A stretch of DNA of 47,853 nucleotides, from contig CALUHO010000026.1 of assembly GCA_944320465.1 (NCBI GenBank), forward strand, positions 1 to 47,853, in the 5' to 3' direction. Of this stretch, positions 26,549-34,932 are shown piece by piece (position 1 is the first letter of the stretch; every line of letters starts with the position of its first letter). A program made the translations under genes and the position numbers. The notes under the pieces were generated by a model. The model had not been told where the DNA came from and made no database searches. It was given only the letters and a program-made list of their open reading frames with translations. The stretch is from an uncultured Bacteroidales bacterium. GTDB taxonomy: Bacteria > Bacteroidota > Bacteroidia > Bacteroidales > P3.

Positions 26549-26706
26549 AAGTCGGGCAATATGTCGCTCTGAAAAAGAAAAAGAATAATTAAAATGTGAA
26601 AATGCCGTGATTTTTCACGAAATATGTCAAAAAAAAGAAAGACATACACATTTTCTTATTATTAATTTTATTATACACGCTGCATACGATCCACATATTA
26701 TTTTAA
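26549..26706. other. AT-rich gap upstream of the AraC gene
   Basis: No ORF. It contains a short inverted repeat GTGAAAA (26596-26602) and TTTTCAC (26612-26618) with an 9-base loop, which might be an operator or weak stem. No good TTG/TAnnTTTG pair was found on the minus strand. Confidence 0.35.
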
Positions 26707-26899
26707 CCCAAATCGGTCATTAGACACGCCGGGGCTGTTTTCGGTTAGGAAAATGAGGCTTTCGGGCATCTTGCCCGCCTCTGTCCGCATCCTGATTCTC
26801 GCTACGCCTCGACGTAGCCCGCTACGCCTTCGGCTAGGCGAGAAGCATGCTGCATGACACAAGCGGGCAATCTCCCCAAAGTCTAATGACCGATTTGGG
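26707..26899. repeat. Family A repeat, full-length copy at the left edge of the phosphate locus
   Basis: 193 bp with perfect 19-bp terminal inverted repeats. By eye its sequence is identical to the complement of the copy at 34740-34932. The flanks are TTTAA on the left and TTAAT on the right, sharing only TTAA, so the 5-bp duplication seen at other copies is not exact here. No coding content. Confidence 0.9.
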
Positions 26900-26920
26900 T
26901 TAATTGGTTACGAAAACGGC

Positions 26921-27070
26921 ATGATGGTATTCAAAGCCCGTGCATGGGGTGTTGCCCGAGAAATAGAAGAAGACAACATCTACTTGGAAGCCAAACTTTT
27001 ACAAAACACACCCAATATCCGGAACGAAAGCCTTGAATTCACGGATGGAGATGACATATTATATTCTTGA
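26921..27070 (+). pseudogene. Possible gene remnant beside repeat A
   Basis: A 49-codon frame, open also back to the repeat boundary, with protein-like composition (VFKARAWGVAREIEEDNIYL, then LEFTDGDDILYS). It looks like the 3' end of a gene whose upstream part has been lost, perhaps at the repeat. I do not recognise the family, and it could be a genuine small gene. Confidence 0.35.
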
Positions 27071-27222
27071 AAACGTAAAGCGCCAGTCTGTCGTCATTAA
27101 CCGGCGCAACCAATCGCCCTGCATCATTTCCTCGCCTTCCCTTGACTTCGACTGGAAGCAAGCAAAGCTATAAATCCATTCAAATCAAATAGTTTGGAAA
27201 ATGGAAAGCTGTTTGCCCCACA

Positions 27223-27281
27223 TCTCGCCGGGCCTGTTTCCGATTGGGGAAATGAGGCTTTCGGCATCTTGCCCGCTTCTG
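27223..27281. repeat. Relic fragment of repeat family A
   Basis: This stretch matches the interior of family A: GGGCCTGTTTCCGATTGGGG, AATGAGGCTTTCGG and CATCTTGCCCGCTTCTG follow one another as in the full copies. Both terminal inverted repeats are missing, so it is a decayed remnant. It lies just beyond the phoR stop codon. Confidence 0.7.
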
Positions 27282-27307
27282 AATATGCCTGGCAGCAATC
27301 CACAAAA

Positions 27308-29041
27308 CTATTTTGACAAGGAAAAAATGAATTCAAGTCCATGGTCTTTATACTTCCTGGCTGTAATCATCCCTCCATGGAACTGGACTGCATTCTTGAC
27401 AATGGCCAAGCCCAAGCCTGAACCACCATCCTTTCGGGTCCGGCCTTCGCTGACCCGGTAAAAACGGTCAAAAATCCTTGCCAGATGCACATCGTCTACG
27501 CCGCATCCCGTGTCATAATAATCAAAATGGTATAAAGTCGCATCCTGATCATACATCTCGATATGGATTACGACCCCCTTCCCAGCATAATGCAAGGAGT
27601 TTTCCACCAAATTCCGGAACAAAGCATACAGCAAAGTCCTATTCCCGTTTACCACGACATCCGGATTCAAAGCGTTCTCGAATACCACTGCCTGGTTTTC
27701 CATATCTATATGCAAATCATCGGCCACTTCGGCCACGATATCACGCACCGCGACAGGTTCCTTCTTGAACAAATCCGAGGCTTCCTCTATTTTGTTCAAA
27801 AAAGAGACATCCTGGATCAAATCCGTCAAACGTAAGGTCTGATTGTAGGCTCGTTCCAAGAAAAACTTGCGTTGTTCATCGTCCATGCCATTTTCCAGAA
27901 CAGTTTCCAAATATCCCCGGATGCTGCTGACAGGTGTCTTCAATTCATGGGCGATATTATTGGTCATTTCCTGCTTGAGTGCCTTGTTCTGTTCCAAACG
28001 GGTAACATCATCCAAGCTCACTTCGAAACCATTGTCGCTAAATACCAGCAATCTCACCTTGTACGTCCGTCCATTTTTTTCCAATATGGCAGAATAAGAG
28101 GGCAACCTGGCATCTGTCGGCTGCACCGGCATGTTGGCATTGAGGAATTCTACCATCTCTTTGAATTCTGGTGCCGAAAAAATCCTCCCCATGTCAAAAG
28201 TTGGTTCCGCCAAGATATTACTGATATACTGAACAAAAAGAGCGTTGGCATAAATCTTCTCTCTTTGCGGCGAAAAGATGCAGATTCCTTCCTGCACATA
28301 ATGGAAATGTCGAATCAGTTTCTCCTGCAAAACATTGATTTCATCCCGGCTTTGCTGCAACTGCTGATAGTTCCGGATTATTTTGCGCAATAGCAACCCT
28401 GTCTCGTTATCCGGAAGCTTGAAATGATTGTAATCCAAATGAGCCGATCCATCGGAATCCAAGAAATCGCTGATCCTGGCCAAGTTCTTGCGTAAAATAT
28501 CCGAATGCAACAAAAACACGCACAGAGAAGCAAAAAACAAAAGCAACAAAAACAAAGGAAACAGATTGCTGGATGTAAACAATGTCTTTGAATAAGTAAA
28601 GGGCATGTCCATCCAGAGCATGAAATCCTCATATTGTCGGGCATAGTAGAAATGGGGCTGGTCCGATCCGAACGGCACCCTGATTCCAGATCCTATGCCG
28701 CTAATCAAAGCATTCTGGACTTCAGGCTCCTCAAAGTAATCGGACATCACGCCATGGGCAGAGTCCCCGATCCTGTATTCCCCTGTCGGATTCAAAATAC
28801 AGATTTTCACTTCGGGAATTATCAAATCCAAAGCCTCTGCCTGGGAAACGAATTTTTCCACGCTGTCTACAGGATAATGCTGCATGAAACCAGCTGTCAA
28901 ATCGGACAAGATGGCAAACTGGAATCGGTACAGTTCCTTTGCATGATCTTTTTCCCGTTGCAATTGAACCCACGACAGCAAGAAGCCAAAAACCGCAAAC
29001 AAAGCCATGCAAACTATAATCAGCTTGCCTCTGTAACTCAT
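27308..29041 (-). CDS. phoR: PhoR-like sensor histidine kinase
   Basis: A sensor kinase of about 577 residues, paired with the response regulator directly upstream and with the phosphate transporter operon. It has two membrane helices (IIVCMALFAVFGFLLSW and LFPLFLLLLFFASLCVFLL) around a periplasmic region of about 130 residues, then a PAS-like domain (HYVQEGICIFSPQREKI). The HisKA box NNIAHELKTPVSSIRGYLE has its phospho-accepting His at about residue 365. The ATPase domain has the N box FRNLVENSLHYAG, G1 DTGCGVDD, F box IFDRFYRV and G2 GGSGLGLAIVKN. It should phosphorylate PhoB under phosphate limitation. Upstream in-frame ATGs to 29062 are possible. There is a 141-bp gap after phoB. Confidence 0.9.
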   Translation of the reverse strand: MSYRGKLIIVCMALFAVFGFLLSWVQLQREKDHAKELYRFQFAILSDLTAGFMQHYPVDSVEKFVSQAEALDLIIPEVKICILNPTGEYRIGDSAHGVMSDYFEEPEVQNALISGIGSGIRVPFGSDQPHFYYARQYEDFMLWMDMPFTYSKTLFTSSNLFPLFLLLLFFASLCVFLLHSDILRKNLARISDFLDSDGSAHLDYNHFKLPDNETGLLLRKIIRNYQQLQQSRDEINVLQEKLIRHFHYVQEGICIFSPQREKIYANALFVQYISNILAEPTFDMGRIFSAPEFKEMVEFLNANMPVQPTDARLPSYSAILEKNGRTYKVRLLVFSDNGFEVSLDDVTRLEQNKALKQEMTNNIAHELKTPVSSIRGYLETVLENGMDDEQRKFFLERAYNQTLRLTDLIQDVSFLNKIEEASDLFKKEPVAVRDIVAEVADDLHIDMENQAVVFENALNPDVVVNGNRTLLYALFRNLVENSLHYAGKGVVIHIEMYDQDATLYHFDYYDTGCGVDDVHLARIFDRFYRVSEGRTRKDGGSGLGLAIVKNAVQFHGGMITARKYKDHGLEFIFSLSK

Positions 29042-29182
29042 TCTCATTCGCATTTCTTCCAAGAGTTTGTATTTTCGGCCACTCTCAAGACGAAATCAAT
29101 TCTATCCGCCGGCCGTCTCCTCTATTTTAACAAATCAGGCACCCATCCTTTCTCTCCGATAGGCATTGCCCCCCATCGGATT

Positions 29183-29890
29183 CTAAAGTGTTGAAAAGTA
29201 ATAGCCGTAACCGGAACGGTTCATAATCCGGCCCCCGTATTCACGCAGTTTCTTCCGCAAACGGGTAATATGCACATCCACCGTCCGATCCAGCACGCAA
29301 CCATCCTCCGGCCATACCGTTTTCAGTATCTCTTCCCGGGAATAGACCCTGTCCGGACTCTCGAACAAAAGGCGGAACAGTTCAAATTCCCTCCGTGTCA
29401 GCTGGACAGGCAAACCGTCCACCAAAACATCTTTGCGCGAATAATCCACTTTCAGGTTCTCGTCTTCCCATACTTTGGAAGGCTCTGTCCTTCCCGCATC
29501 TCTTGCCAGATGGCGAGTACGGTTCAACAAAGCTTTTATCCTGGCATTGACTTCCTTGATGGAGAAAGGCTTCGCGATATAATCATCAGCCCCCAGACTG
29601 AATCCTGTCAGCAAATCGTTTTCGGTATCCTTGGCCGTCAAAAAAATGATAGGAACATCGAGATTCTTCTCTTTGTGTATCTTATTGGCTGTTTCAAAGC
29701 CATTGATGCCTCCCATCATCACATCCAGCAGGACCAAGCTGAATGTAGCATCTAGTTTTTCCAAAGCTTCTTCACCCGAATATGCCACATCCACTGCATA
29801 TCCTTCGTTTTCCAAATTGAATTGCAGAATCCGGCAAAGATCCTCTTCGTCGTCCACAATCAATATCTTGGCTTTTTCCATTTCTATCAT
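29183..29890 (-). CDS. phoB: PhoB-like OmpR-family response regulator
   Basis: A 235-residue DNA-binding regulator. The receiver domain has KILIVDDEEDLC, the phospho-acceptor Asp in FSLVLLDVMMGG and the conserved Lys in DDYIAKPFSIKE. The winged-helix effector has QLTRREFELFRLLFESPD, TVWPEDGCVLDRTVDVHI and RLRKKLREYG. It is expected to activate the pst operon and other phosphate-starvation genes when phosphorylated by PhoR. The ATG at 29881 is an alternative start close to MEKAKIL. It follows phoU by 52 bp, and phoR follows downstream. Confidence 0.92.
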   Translation of the reverse strand: MIEMEKAKILIVDDEEDLCRILQFNLENEGYAVDVAYSGEEALEKLDATFSLVLLDVMMGGINGFETANKIHKEKNLDVPIIFLTAKDTENDLLTGFSLGADDYIAKPFSIKEVNARIKALLNRTRHLARDAGRTEPSKVWEDENLKVDYSRKDVLVDGLPVQLTRREFELFRLLFESPDRVYSREEILKTVWPEDGCVLDRTVDVHITRLRKKLREYGGRIMNRSGYGYYFSTL

Positions 29891-29942
29891 CTATTTAAAA
29901 TTCCATTGCCTGTTCGGCCAACATTGCCTTTCGCCTGCTCTG

Positions 29943-30638
29943 CTATTCGGCTGCCGTATTCCGGTGTTTCCAATCCCGCCCCTCCATCAAGAACAACGCC
30001 GATTCAGCTATGTTCGTGGCATGGTCGGCGATTCTTTCCATATTATAGGCCATTCCGCTCATGCACACGATATCCCGTAAATCATCCTGCGTTATATCGG
30101 CAACCGGCACTTCAATCAGCCGCCTGGTGATTTCCGCCAACAACGAATCCGCCACGCTATCTTTGGCTATCGTATCCCGCGCCAGAAGATTATCTTCGCA
30201 AGTGAATGCGAAGATAGCATTCTGGGCCATTTTTTCCGAGACAGCCAAAAGTTCGAACAATCGTCCCCTTATTTCCACAAGAACCGGAGTTTCAGACTTG
30301 AGCTGAATTGCGTATTCGGCCAGATTCTTGGTCAAATCCCCTATCCTCTCCAGATAGGATGACATATCATGGTAAGCCATGATTTTGCGCAAGTCGCTGG
30401 CTCTCGGCCCGTACAACACGATGCTGCGAACAATCTCCTCCCGCATCTTCACCTCAAGGCCGTCCAGAACCTTCTCGTTCATGTCCAGTTCGTTCATCTT
30501 TTCATCCTGAAGTTCGCCATGCGCCTTATAAATTTTTTCCAACAAATCGAACTGTTTGAGAATCAAGGTGGAAAACACCCTGAAATCTTCATTCATCAAC
30601 TCTATGGCTTGTTCTATCTTCGATTTTATCAATTCCAT
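29943..30638 (-). CDS. phoU: Phosphate signalling protein PhoU
   Basis: A protein of about 231 residues from the ATG at 30638, made of two repeats of the three-helix PhoU bundle. Each carries the metal-site style sequence: MAYHDMSSYLERIGDLTKN in the first and MAYNMERIADHATNIAES in the second. PhoU links the Pst transporter to PhoR and keeps the Pho response off when phosphate is plentiful. The longer frame to 30767 adds a non-conserved N-terminus that would reach almost to the pstB stop. It lies between pstB and phoB in the locus. Confidence 0.95.
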   Translation of the reverse strand: MELIKSKIEQAIELMNEDFRVFSTLILKQFDLLEKIYKAHGELQDEKMNELDMNEKVLDGLEVKMREEIVRSIVLYGPRASDLRKIMAYHDMSSYLERIGDLTKNLAEYAIQLKSETPVLVEIRGRLFELLAVSEKMAQNAIFAFTCEDNLLARDTIAKDSVADSLLAEITRRLIEVPVADITQDDLRDIVCMSGMAYNMERIADHATNIAESALFLMEGRDWKHRNTAAE

Positions 30639-30771
30639 CTTTCTGTCATTTATCCTTTTTGAACTTTCTCTCGCAAAAGTTCCATTCAACCAAAAACTTT
30701 CTTTCCCTTTTCCGCATCGGTTTCCCGGTCCGGACAATGCACGAACATGCTGAAAAAAACATCGCACATGA

Positions 30772-31566
30772 TTATCCGAATTGACCGGAAAGATATTCTT
30801 CCGTCCGCTTATCCCGCGGGTTGGTAAAAATAGTCTGGGTATCGGAAAATTCCACCAACTCGCCCAGATACATGAACATCGAATCGTCCGAAATACGAGC
30901 AGCCTGCGACATATTGTGGGTCACAATCAAAATGGTAAATTCTTTCTTAAGTTCCAGCAACATGTCCTCAATCTTTCGGGTAGCAATCGGGTCGAGGGCC
31001 GAAGTGGGTTCGTCCATCAACAGGATACGAGGCCGCAAGGCCACGGCCCGAGCAATGCAAAGACGCTGCTGCTGTCCGCCGGACAAGAAGCTCCCTCTTT
31101 TCATAAGACTATCCTTCACTTCCTCCCACAGCCCCACATCCTGCAAGGATTTCTGTACGATTTCATCCTTCTGCGAACGGGAAACCTTGATGCCGTTGAG
31201 CTTGTATCCGGCCAGGACATTCTCGTAAATGCTCATCGTCGGGAACGGGTTAGGCCTCTGGAACACCATGCCAGCTTTCCTCCTTACTTCCATTGCGTTC
31301 ATTTGCAATACATCTTTGCCATCCAGCAAAATCTGCCCTGTGGTCTTTATTTCCGGATAAAGCTCGTGCATGCGGTTCACCGACCGTAGCAATGTGCTCT
31401 TTCCGCAACCCGATGGTCCCATGATAGCCGTGATGCTTTTTTCCTTGATGGCGGCATTCACGTTTTTCACGGCCCATTTCCCTTCCGTATAGGAAATGCT
31501 CACATCCTTGAACTCCAAGATGCAATGTTTTGGACTATCTTGTTTCGTATCTTGCATGTTTTCCAT
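30772..31566 (-). CDS. pstB: Phosphate ABC transporter ATP-binding protein PstB
   Basis: A protein of 264 residues from the ATG at 31566 with all ABC ATPase motifs: Walker A GPSGCGKSTLL, Q-loop MVFQRPNPFP, signature LSGGQQQR, Walker B ILLMDEP, D-loop SALD and switch His in VTHNMSQA. The QRPNPFPTMS stretch is typical of PstB. It drives ATP-dependent phosphate import with PstA and PstC at the inner membrane. The frame is open to an ATG at 31584, but the shorter start is preferred. It lies 72 bp after pstA. Confidence 0.97.
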   Translation of the reverse strand: MENMQDTKQDSPKHCILEFKDVSISYTEGKWAVKNVNAAIKEKSITAIMGPSGCGKSTLLRSVNRMHELYPEIKTTGQILLDGKDVLQMNAMEVRRKAGMVFQRPNPFPTMSIYENVLAGYKLNGIKVSRSQKDEIVQKSLQDVGLWEEVKDSLMKRGSFLSGGQQQRLCIARAVALRPRILLMDEPTSALDPIATRKIEDMLLELKKEFTILIVTHNMSQAARISDDSMFMYLGELVEFSDTQTIFTNPRDKRTEEYLSGQFG

Positions 31567-31638
31567 AATCGTTAAAATTATCAATAGTATCCGATACCAG
31601 ACTTCCGTGCAGAGGCCTCGCCCCAGAAGAAGCTTCGG

Positions 31639-32511
31639 CTATATTTTCCATTTGCGGGCAATTCTTTTGGCCAAAAGGTTCAATGTCAGAATCAGCAACA
31701 AAAGAAAAAGGGAGGTGCTCCAGATAAGTCCAGCCAAATTCGGATCGTTATAGAATTCCCATATTTGCAAAGGCAGCGCCGACATGGGTTCAAAAACATT
31801 CCATTCAATGGCCGAAGCCCCAAGCGCGGTCAGCATCAAAGGAGCCGTTTCCCCAAGCACGCGGGATACGGCCAGCAAGATGCCCGTGAAAAGGCCGCCA
31901 AAAGCCGAAGGCAGCAAAACCCGAAGTATCACTGTGGAATAAGATGCTCCTAAAGCCAATCCCGCCTCCTTGAGCGAGCCGGGCAGCATTTTCAATGTTT
32001 CTTCCGTGGAGCGAATGATCAAAGGCAGCATCAGCATCGCCAACGCGATCCCCCCGGCAAAGCCGGAATAGGATCCAAGCGGCTTCACTACCCATCCATA
32101 AATAATCAGACCGATGACAATGGAAGGCGTTCCTTGCAATAATTCCGCCACGGAGCGAACCATGCCTGAAAACTTGGATTCCGGATGCTCCGAAAGGCGG
32201 ATACCGGCCAAAATCCCGATAGGCACGGCAATGACGACAGCCATCAGGACCATCAGCAAGGAGCCGACCAAGCCGTTGGCCACCCCGCCGGGAATCAAAT
32301 CCCCGGCATTGACTGCCATCATGGCTTCCAAGCTGTTCGGTGCTTCTTCCGTAAAGAAACTCCAATTCAACTGCCTATATCCTTTCCGTAGCACTTCCCA
32401 GATAATCAACACTAAAGGAATGGCTGTAAATCCAGACAACACGCAGACCGCCCCGAAAAAGACCCGGTCCTTAATCCAACGCGATTTCTTCACTCTCGTA
32501 TTCGTTTCCAT
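31639..32511 (-). CDS. pstA: Phosphate ABC transporter permease PstA
   Basis: A 290-residue membrane protein with six predicted helices, beginning RVFFGAVCVLSGFTAIPLVL. The permease coupling region includes GVANGLVGSLLMVLM, ELLQGTPSIVIGLI, LPLIIRSTEETLKMLP and LGASYSTVILRVLLPSA, the EAA-like loop that docks on PstB. It forms the phosphate channel with PstC. Its start lies one base after the pstC stop, so the two are almost certainly co-translated. Confidence 0.96.
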   Translation of the reverse strand: METNTRVKKSRWIKDRVFFGAVCVLSGFTAIPLVLIIWEVLRKGYRQLNWSFFTEEAPNSLEAMMAVNAGDLIPGGVANGLVGSLLMVLMAVVIAVPIGILAGIRLSEHPESKFSGMVRSVAELLQGTPSIVIGLIIYGWVVKPLGSYSGFAGGIALAMLMLPLIIRSTEETLKMLPGSLKEAGLALGASYSTVILRVLLPSAFGGLFTGILLAVSRVLGETAPLMLTALGASAIEWNVFEPMSALPLQIWEFYNDPNLAGLIWSTSLFLLLLILTLNLLAKRIARKWKI

Positions 32512-32512
32512 C

Positions 32513-33370
32513 TTATACCCCCCTATGACGCTTCATAACCAGTTTCCCTAGGAAATTGATCACTGCCGTGATGATGAACAATAACAGACCTATCGCAATC
32601 AAGGAACTCAACTTCAAGCCGGACGCTTCGCCAAACTGGTTGGCGATCACGCTGGCCATTGTGTTCCCCGTGTCCCCCAAGGAACGGGGAATCTGAATCG
32701 TATTCCCAATCAACATCGTCACCGCCATTGTTTCGCCCAAAGCACGCCCCAATGCCAGCACATAGCCGGCAAAAATACCCGAACCTGCTACAGGGAAAAC
32801 CACTGTCCTTATCACTTCCAAACGGGTTGCACCAAGACTATACGCACCCTCTTTCAAGTCGTTAGGCACCATGCTGATAAATTCGGCACTCAACGAAGAA
32901 GCATACGGGATAATCATGATGGCCAAGACTATCGAAGAGGTCAGGACGCCAAAACCTTGATCCGAAAGCCCCCACGACTTCATCAACGGACATAAGGTAT
33001 AAAACCCCCATAGACCGTACACAATGGAAGGAATCCCCGCCAGCAAATCCACAATGCTCCCGATAACAGCAGCAATCTTGGTCTTCTTGAAATACTCACC
33101 CGTAAAAAGGGCCACCGGCAACGAAAAGGGAATGCAAAGCACCAAAGCCAAAAACGAAGTGTACAACGTTCCTGTCACAAAAGCCCAAGCTCCGTATTCC
33201 TCCTTGCCCAAGGTCGGATTCCATTCCGCCGAAAACAGAAACCGGAAGAAGCCGAACCTGCCAAAAGCCTGCCAGGAGCCGGAGACCAAGGAATAAACCA
33301 TGGCCGCGCATAGCAGGAGAACCAAGACGCAAGCCCCGTACAAAAGCCCTCTGAATATCCTGTCTTTCAT
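32513..33370 (-). CDS. pstC: Phosphate ABC transporter permease PstC
   Basis: A 285-residue membrane protein with six predicted helices, beginning RGLLYGACVLVLLLCAAM. It has typical PstC segments: TLGKEEYGAWAFVTGTLYTS, DLLAGIPSIVYGLWGF, MIIPYASSLSAEF, YSLGATRLEVIRTVVFPVA and LGRALGETMAVTMLIGN. The partner permease is PstA, one base downstream. A 170-bp gap separates it from pstS upstream. Confidence 0.96.
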   Translation of the reverse strand: MKDRIFRGLLYGACVLVLLLCAAMVYSLVSGSWQAFGRFGFFRFLFSAEWNPTLGKEEYGAWAFVTGTLYTSFLALVLCIPFSLPVALFTGEYFKKTKIAAVIGSIVDLLAGIPSIVYGLWGFYTLCPLMKSWGLSDQGFGVLTSSIVLAIMIIPYASSLSAEFISMVPNDLKEGAYSLGATRLEVIRTVVFPVAGSGIFAGYVLALGRALGETMAVTMLIGNTIQIPRSLGDTGNTMASVIANQFGEASGLKLSSLIAIGLLLFIITAVINFLGKLVMKRHRGV

Positions 33371-33540
33371 TTTTTCCTATCTAATCCTCTAAAATCGCGC
33401 TTCATTGACTCTTATGGAAGCTAGAACGGACAAGATGCCAAGCGGGAAATTCCACCTAAAATACAAACTATCACTTATTTGAACCCCTCAAAGCAAATCC
33501 GCCCGCAGCAAAGCCAAATGGCCCGTTTCCATGCGGCAGT
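33371..33540. other. Gap between pstS and pstC
   Basis: 170 bp without an ORF. In pst operons such gaps often hold a partial terminator or processing site that favours pstS, but I see no strong stem-loop followed by a T-run here, and no clear promoter pair. Confidence 0.35.
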
Positions 33541-34590
33541 CTATTGAATCGGCTGGCCATTGAATGTCATCGACCTGATTTGCGCCTTGGCCTTAGATGC
33601 CATATCAGCCGATAAAGGTGCATAATGCACTTTGACTGTCATATCCTGTGCTTCTTTGCCAATCATCCAATACAGGAAATCCTGCAATGCCATAGCCTGC
33701 TCGATAGTACGTCCGTCATACGATTGTTCCTGATATGCCAGAATCCAAGTCAGACAGCTGATCGGGTAAGCCTCAGGGGCCGCCGAATTCGTAATCATCA
33801 CACGTGTATCCGCAGGGATATCGCCTGTGGCTGCGGCAGAAATACTTTCCGTGCTAGGGTACACGAAATTGCCCGCGGCATTCTGCATCAATGCCATCGG
33901 GATCCTGGCCGAAAAAGCGTATTCGGAACCGATATAACCAATCGCGCCTTCTGTCTGCTTGATATTGCCAGCCACGCCAGGATTTCCTTTGGCAGCCATT
34001 CCTACCGGCCATTTCAAAGCTTTGCCGGCTCCCACAGCCTGCGCCCATTCGCTGCTTACTTGCGAAAGATAATGACTGAATACATAAGTAGTACCGCTAC
34101 CGTCTGATCGGTAAACAGGGAAAATCTGGATATCCGGCAGCTTCACATCCGGATTGACAGCAGCAATAGCCGGATCCGACCACATGGTCAACTTGCCAAG
34201 ATAAATATCGCTCAACAATTGGGGCGTAAGACGCAAGTCTTTCACACCTGGCAGATTGTAAGCCAATACCGCAGCCCCAAGACAGGTAGGCACATGAATC
34301 ACAGCGGGCATGCTTTTCATTTCCTCATCATTCAAAAAGGCATCGCTCCCCGCAAAATCAACCAAACGGTCGGCCAGGCTACGGATTCCAGTCCCGCTGC
34401 CTTGGGCACCGTAATTGACGGATACTCCCGTTGCACTCTTGTAGGCATCGAAAGCCATATTGTAATAAGGCAGAGGGAATGTCGCTCCGGCTCCAACCAG
34501 CCCGGAAGCCTTTTTGGACCCGCAAGACATCAACGCAAACATGGACAGACAAGCCATCAGGCATGCGGCAACTTTGAAAATTCTTTTCAT
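33541..34590 (-). CDS. pstS: Phosphate-binding lipoprotein/periplasmic protein PstS
   Basis: A 349-residue substrate-binding protein. The signal (RIFKVAACLMACLSMFALMS) ends at a lipobox Cys (LMSCGS), so it is probably a lipoprotein. Phosphate-pocket motifs are present: GAGATFPLPYYNMAFD, GAQGSGTGIRSL, DFAGSDAFL and YRSDGSGTTYVFSHYLS. It captures phosphate and delivers it to PstCA. It is the first gene of the locus. A -7-like box TACTTTTG (complement at 34645-34652) lies 55 bp upstream without a convincing -33 TTG. Confidence 0.96.
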   Translation of the reverse strand: MKRIFKVAACLMACLSMFALMSCGSKKASGLVGAGATFPLPYYNMAFDAYKSATGVSVNYGAQGSGTGIRSLADRLVDFAGSDAFLNDEEMKSMPAVIHVPTCLGAAVLAYNLPGVKDLRLTPQLLSDIYLGKLTMWSDPAIAAVNPDVKLPDIQIFPVYRSDGSGTTYVFSHYLSQVSSEWAQAVGAGKALKWPVGMAAKGNPGVAGNIKQTEGAIGYIGSEYAFSARIPMALMQNAAGNFVYPSTESISAAATGDIPADTRVMITNSAAPEAYPISCLTWILAYQEQSYDGRTIEQAMALQDFLYWMIGKEAQDMTVKVHYAPLSADMASKAKAQIRSMTFNGQPIQ

Positions 34591-34718
34591 GACTATGTTT
34601 ATTTATTGTGTTCAGTTTGTTTAGAAGGACCCTATTCGTTGCCGCAAAAGTATTTAGCTTTTCTTTCGTGGGTATTACATTTTTGTTTCGTTTTTGTTAA
34701 ACCAAAAACCTGACGACC

Positions 34719-34734
34719 TGACGACCGATTTGGG
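34719..34734. repeat. Solo terminal end of repeat family A
   Basis: TGACGACCGATTTGGG closely matches the right terminal inverted repeat (TAATGACCGATTTGGG), yet no element interior precedes it. It stands five bases (TTTAA) from the full copy starting at 34740. It is either a remnant of an earlier neighbouring insertion or a byproduct of a rearrangement. Confidence 0.55.
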
Positions 34735-34739
34735 TTTAA

Positions 34740-34932
34740 CCCAAATCGGTCATTAGACTTTGGGGAGATTGCCCGCTTGTGTCATGCAGCATGCTTCTCG
34801 CCTAGCCGAAGGCGTAGCGGGCTACGTCGAGGCGTAGCGAGAATCAGGATGCGGACAGAGGCGGGCAAGATGCCCGAAAGCCTCATTTTCCTAACCGAAA
34901 ACAGCCCCGGCGTGTCTAATGACCGATTTGGG
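34740..34932. repeat. Family A repeat, full-length copy at the right edge of the phosphate locus
   Basis: 193 bp in the orientation opposite to the copy at 26707; by eye the two are identical. The flanks are TTTAA and TTAAA, sharing TTAA. The right flank contains the prmC stop codon (34933-34935), so the insertion abuts that gene exactly without altering its protein. With the copy at 26707 it brackets pstSCAB-phoU-phoBR. Confidence 0.9.

Noticed and set aside
26707..34932. Classical composite transposon
   Set aside because: The bracketing repeats encode no transposase and the outer flanks (TTTAA, TTAAA) are not an exact duplication, so mobility of the whole unit is only a possibility.
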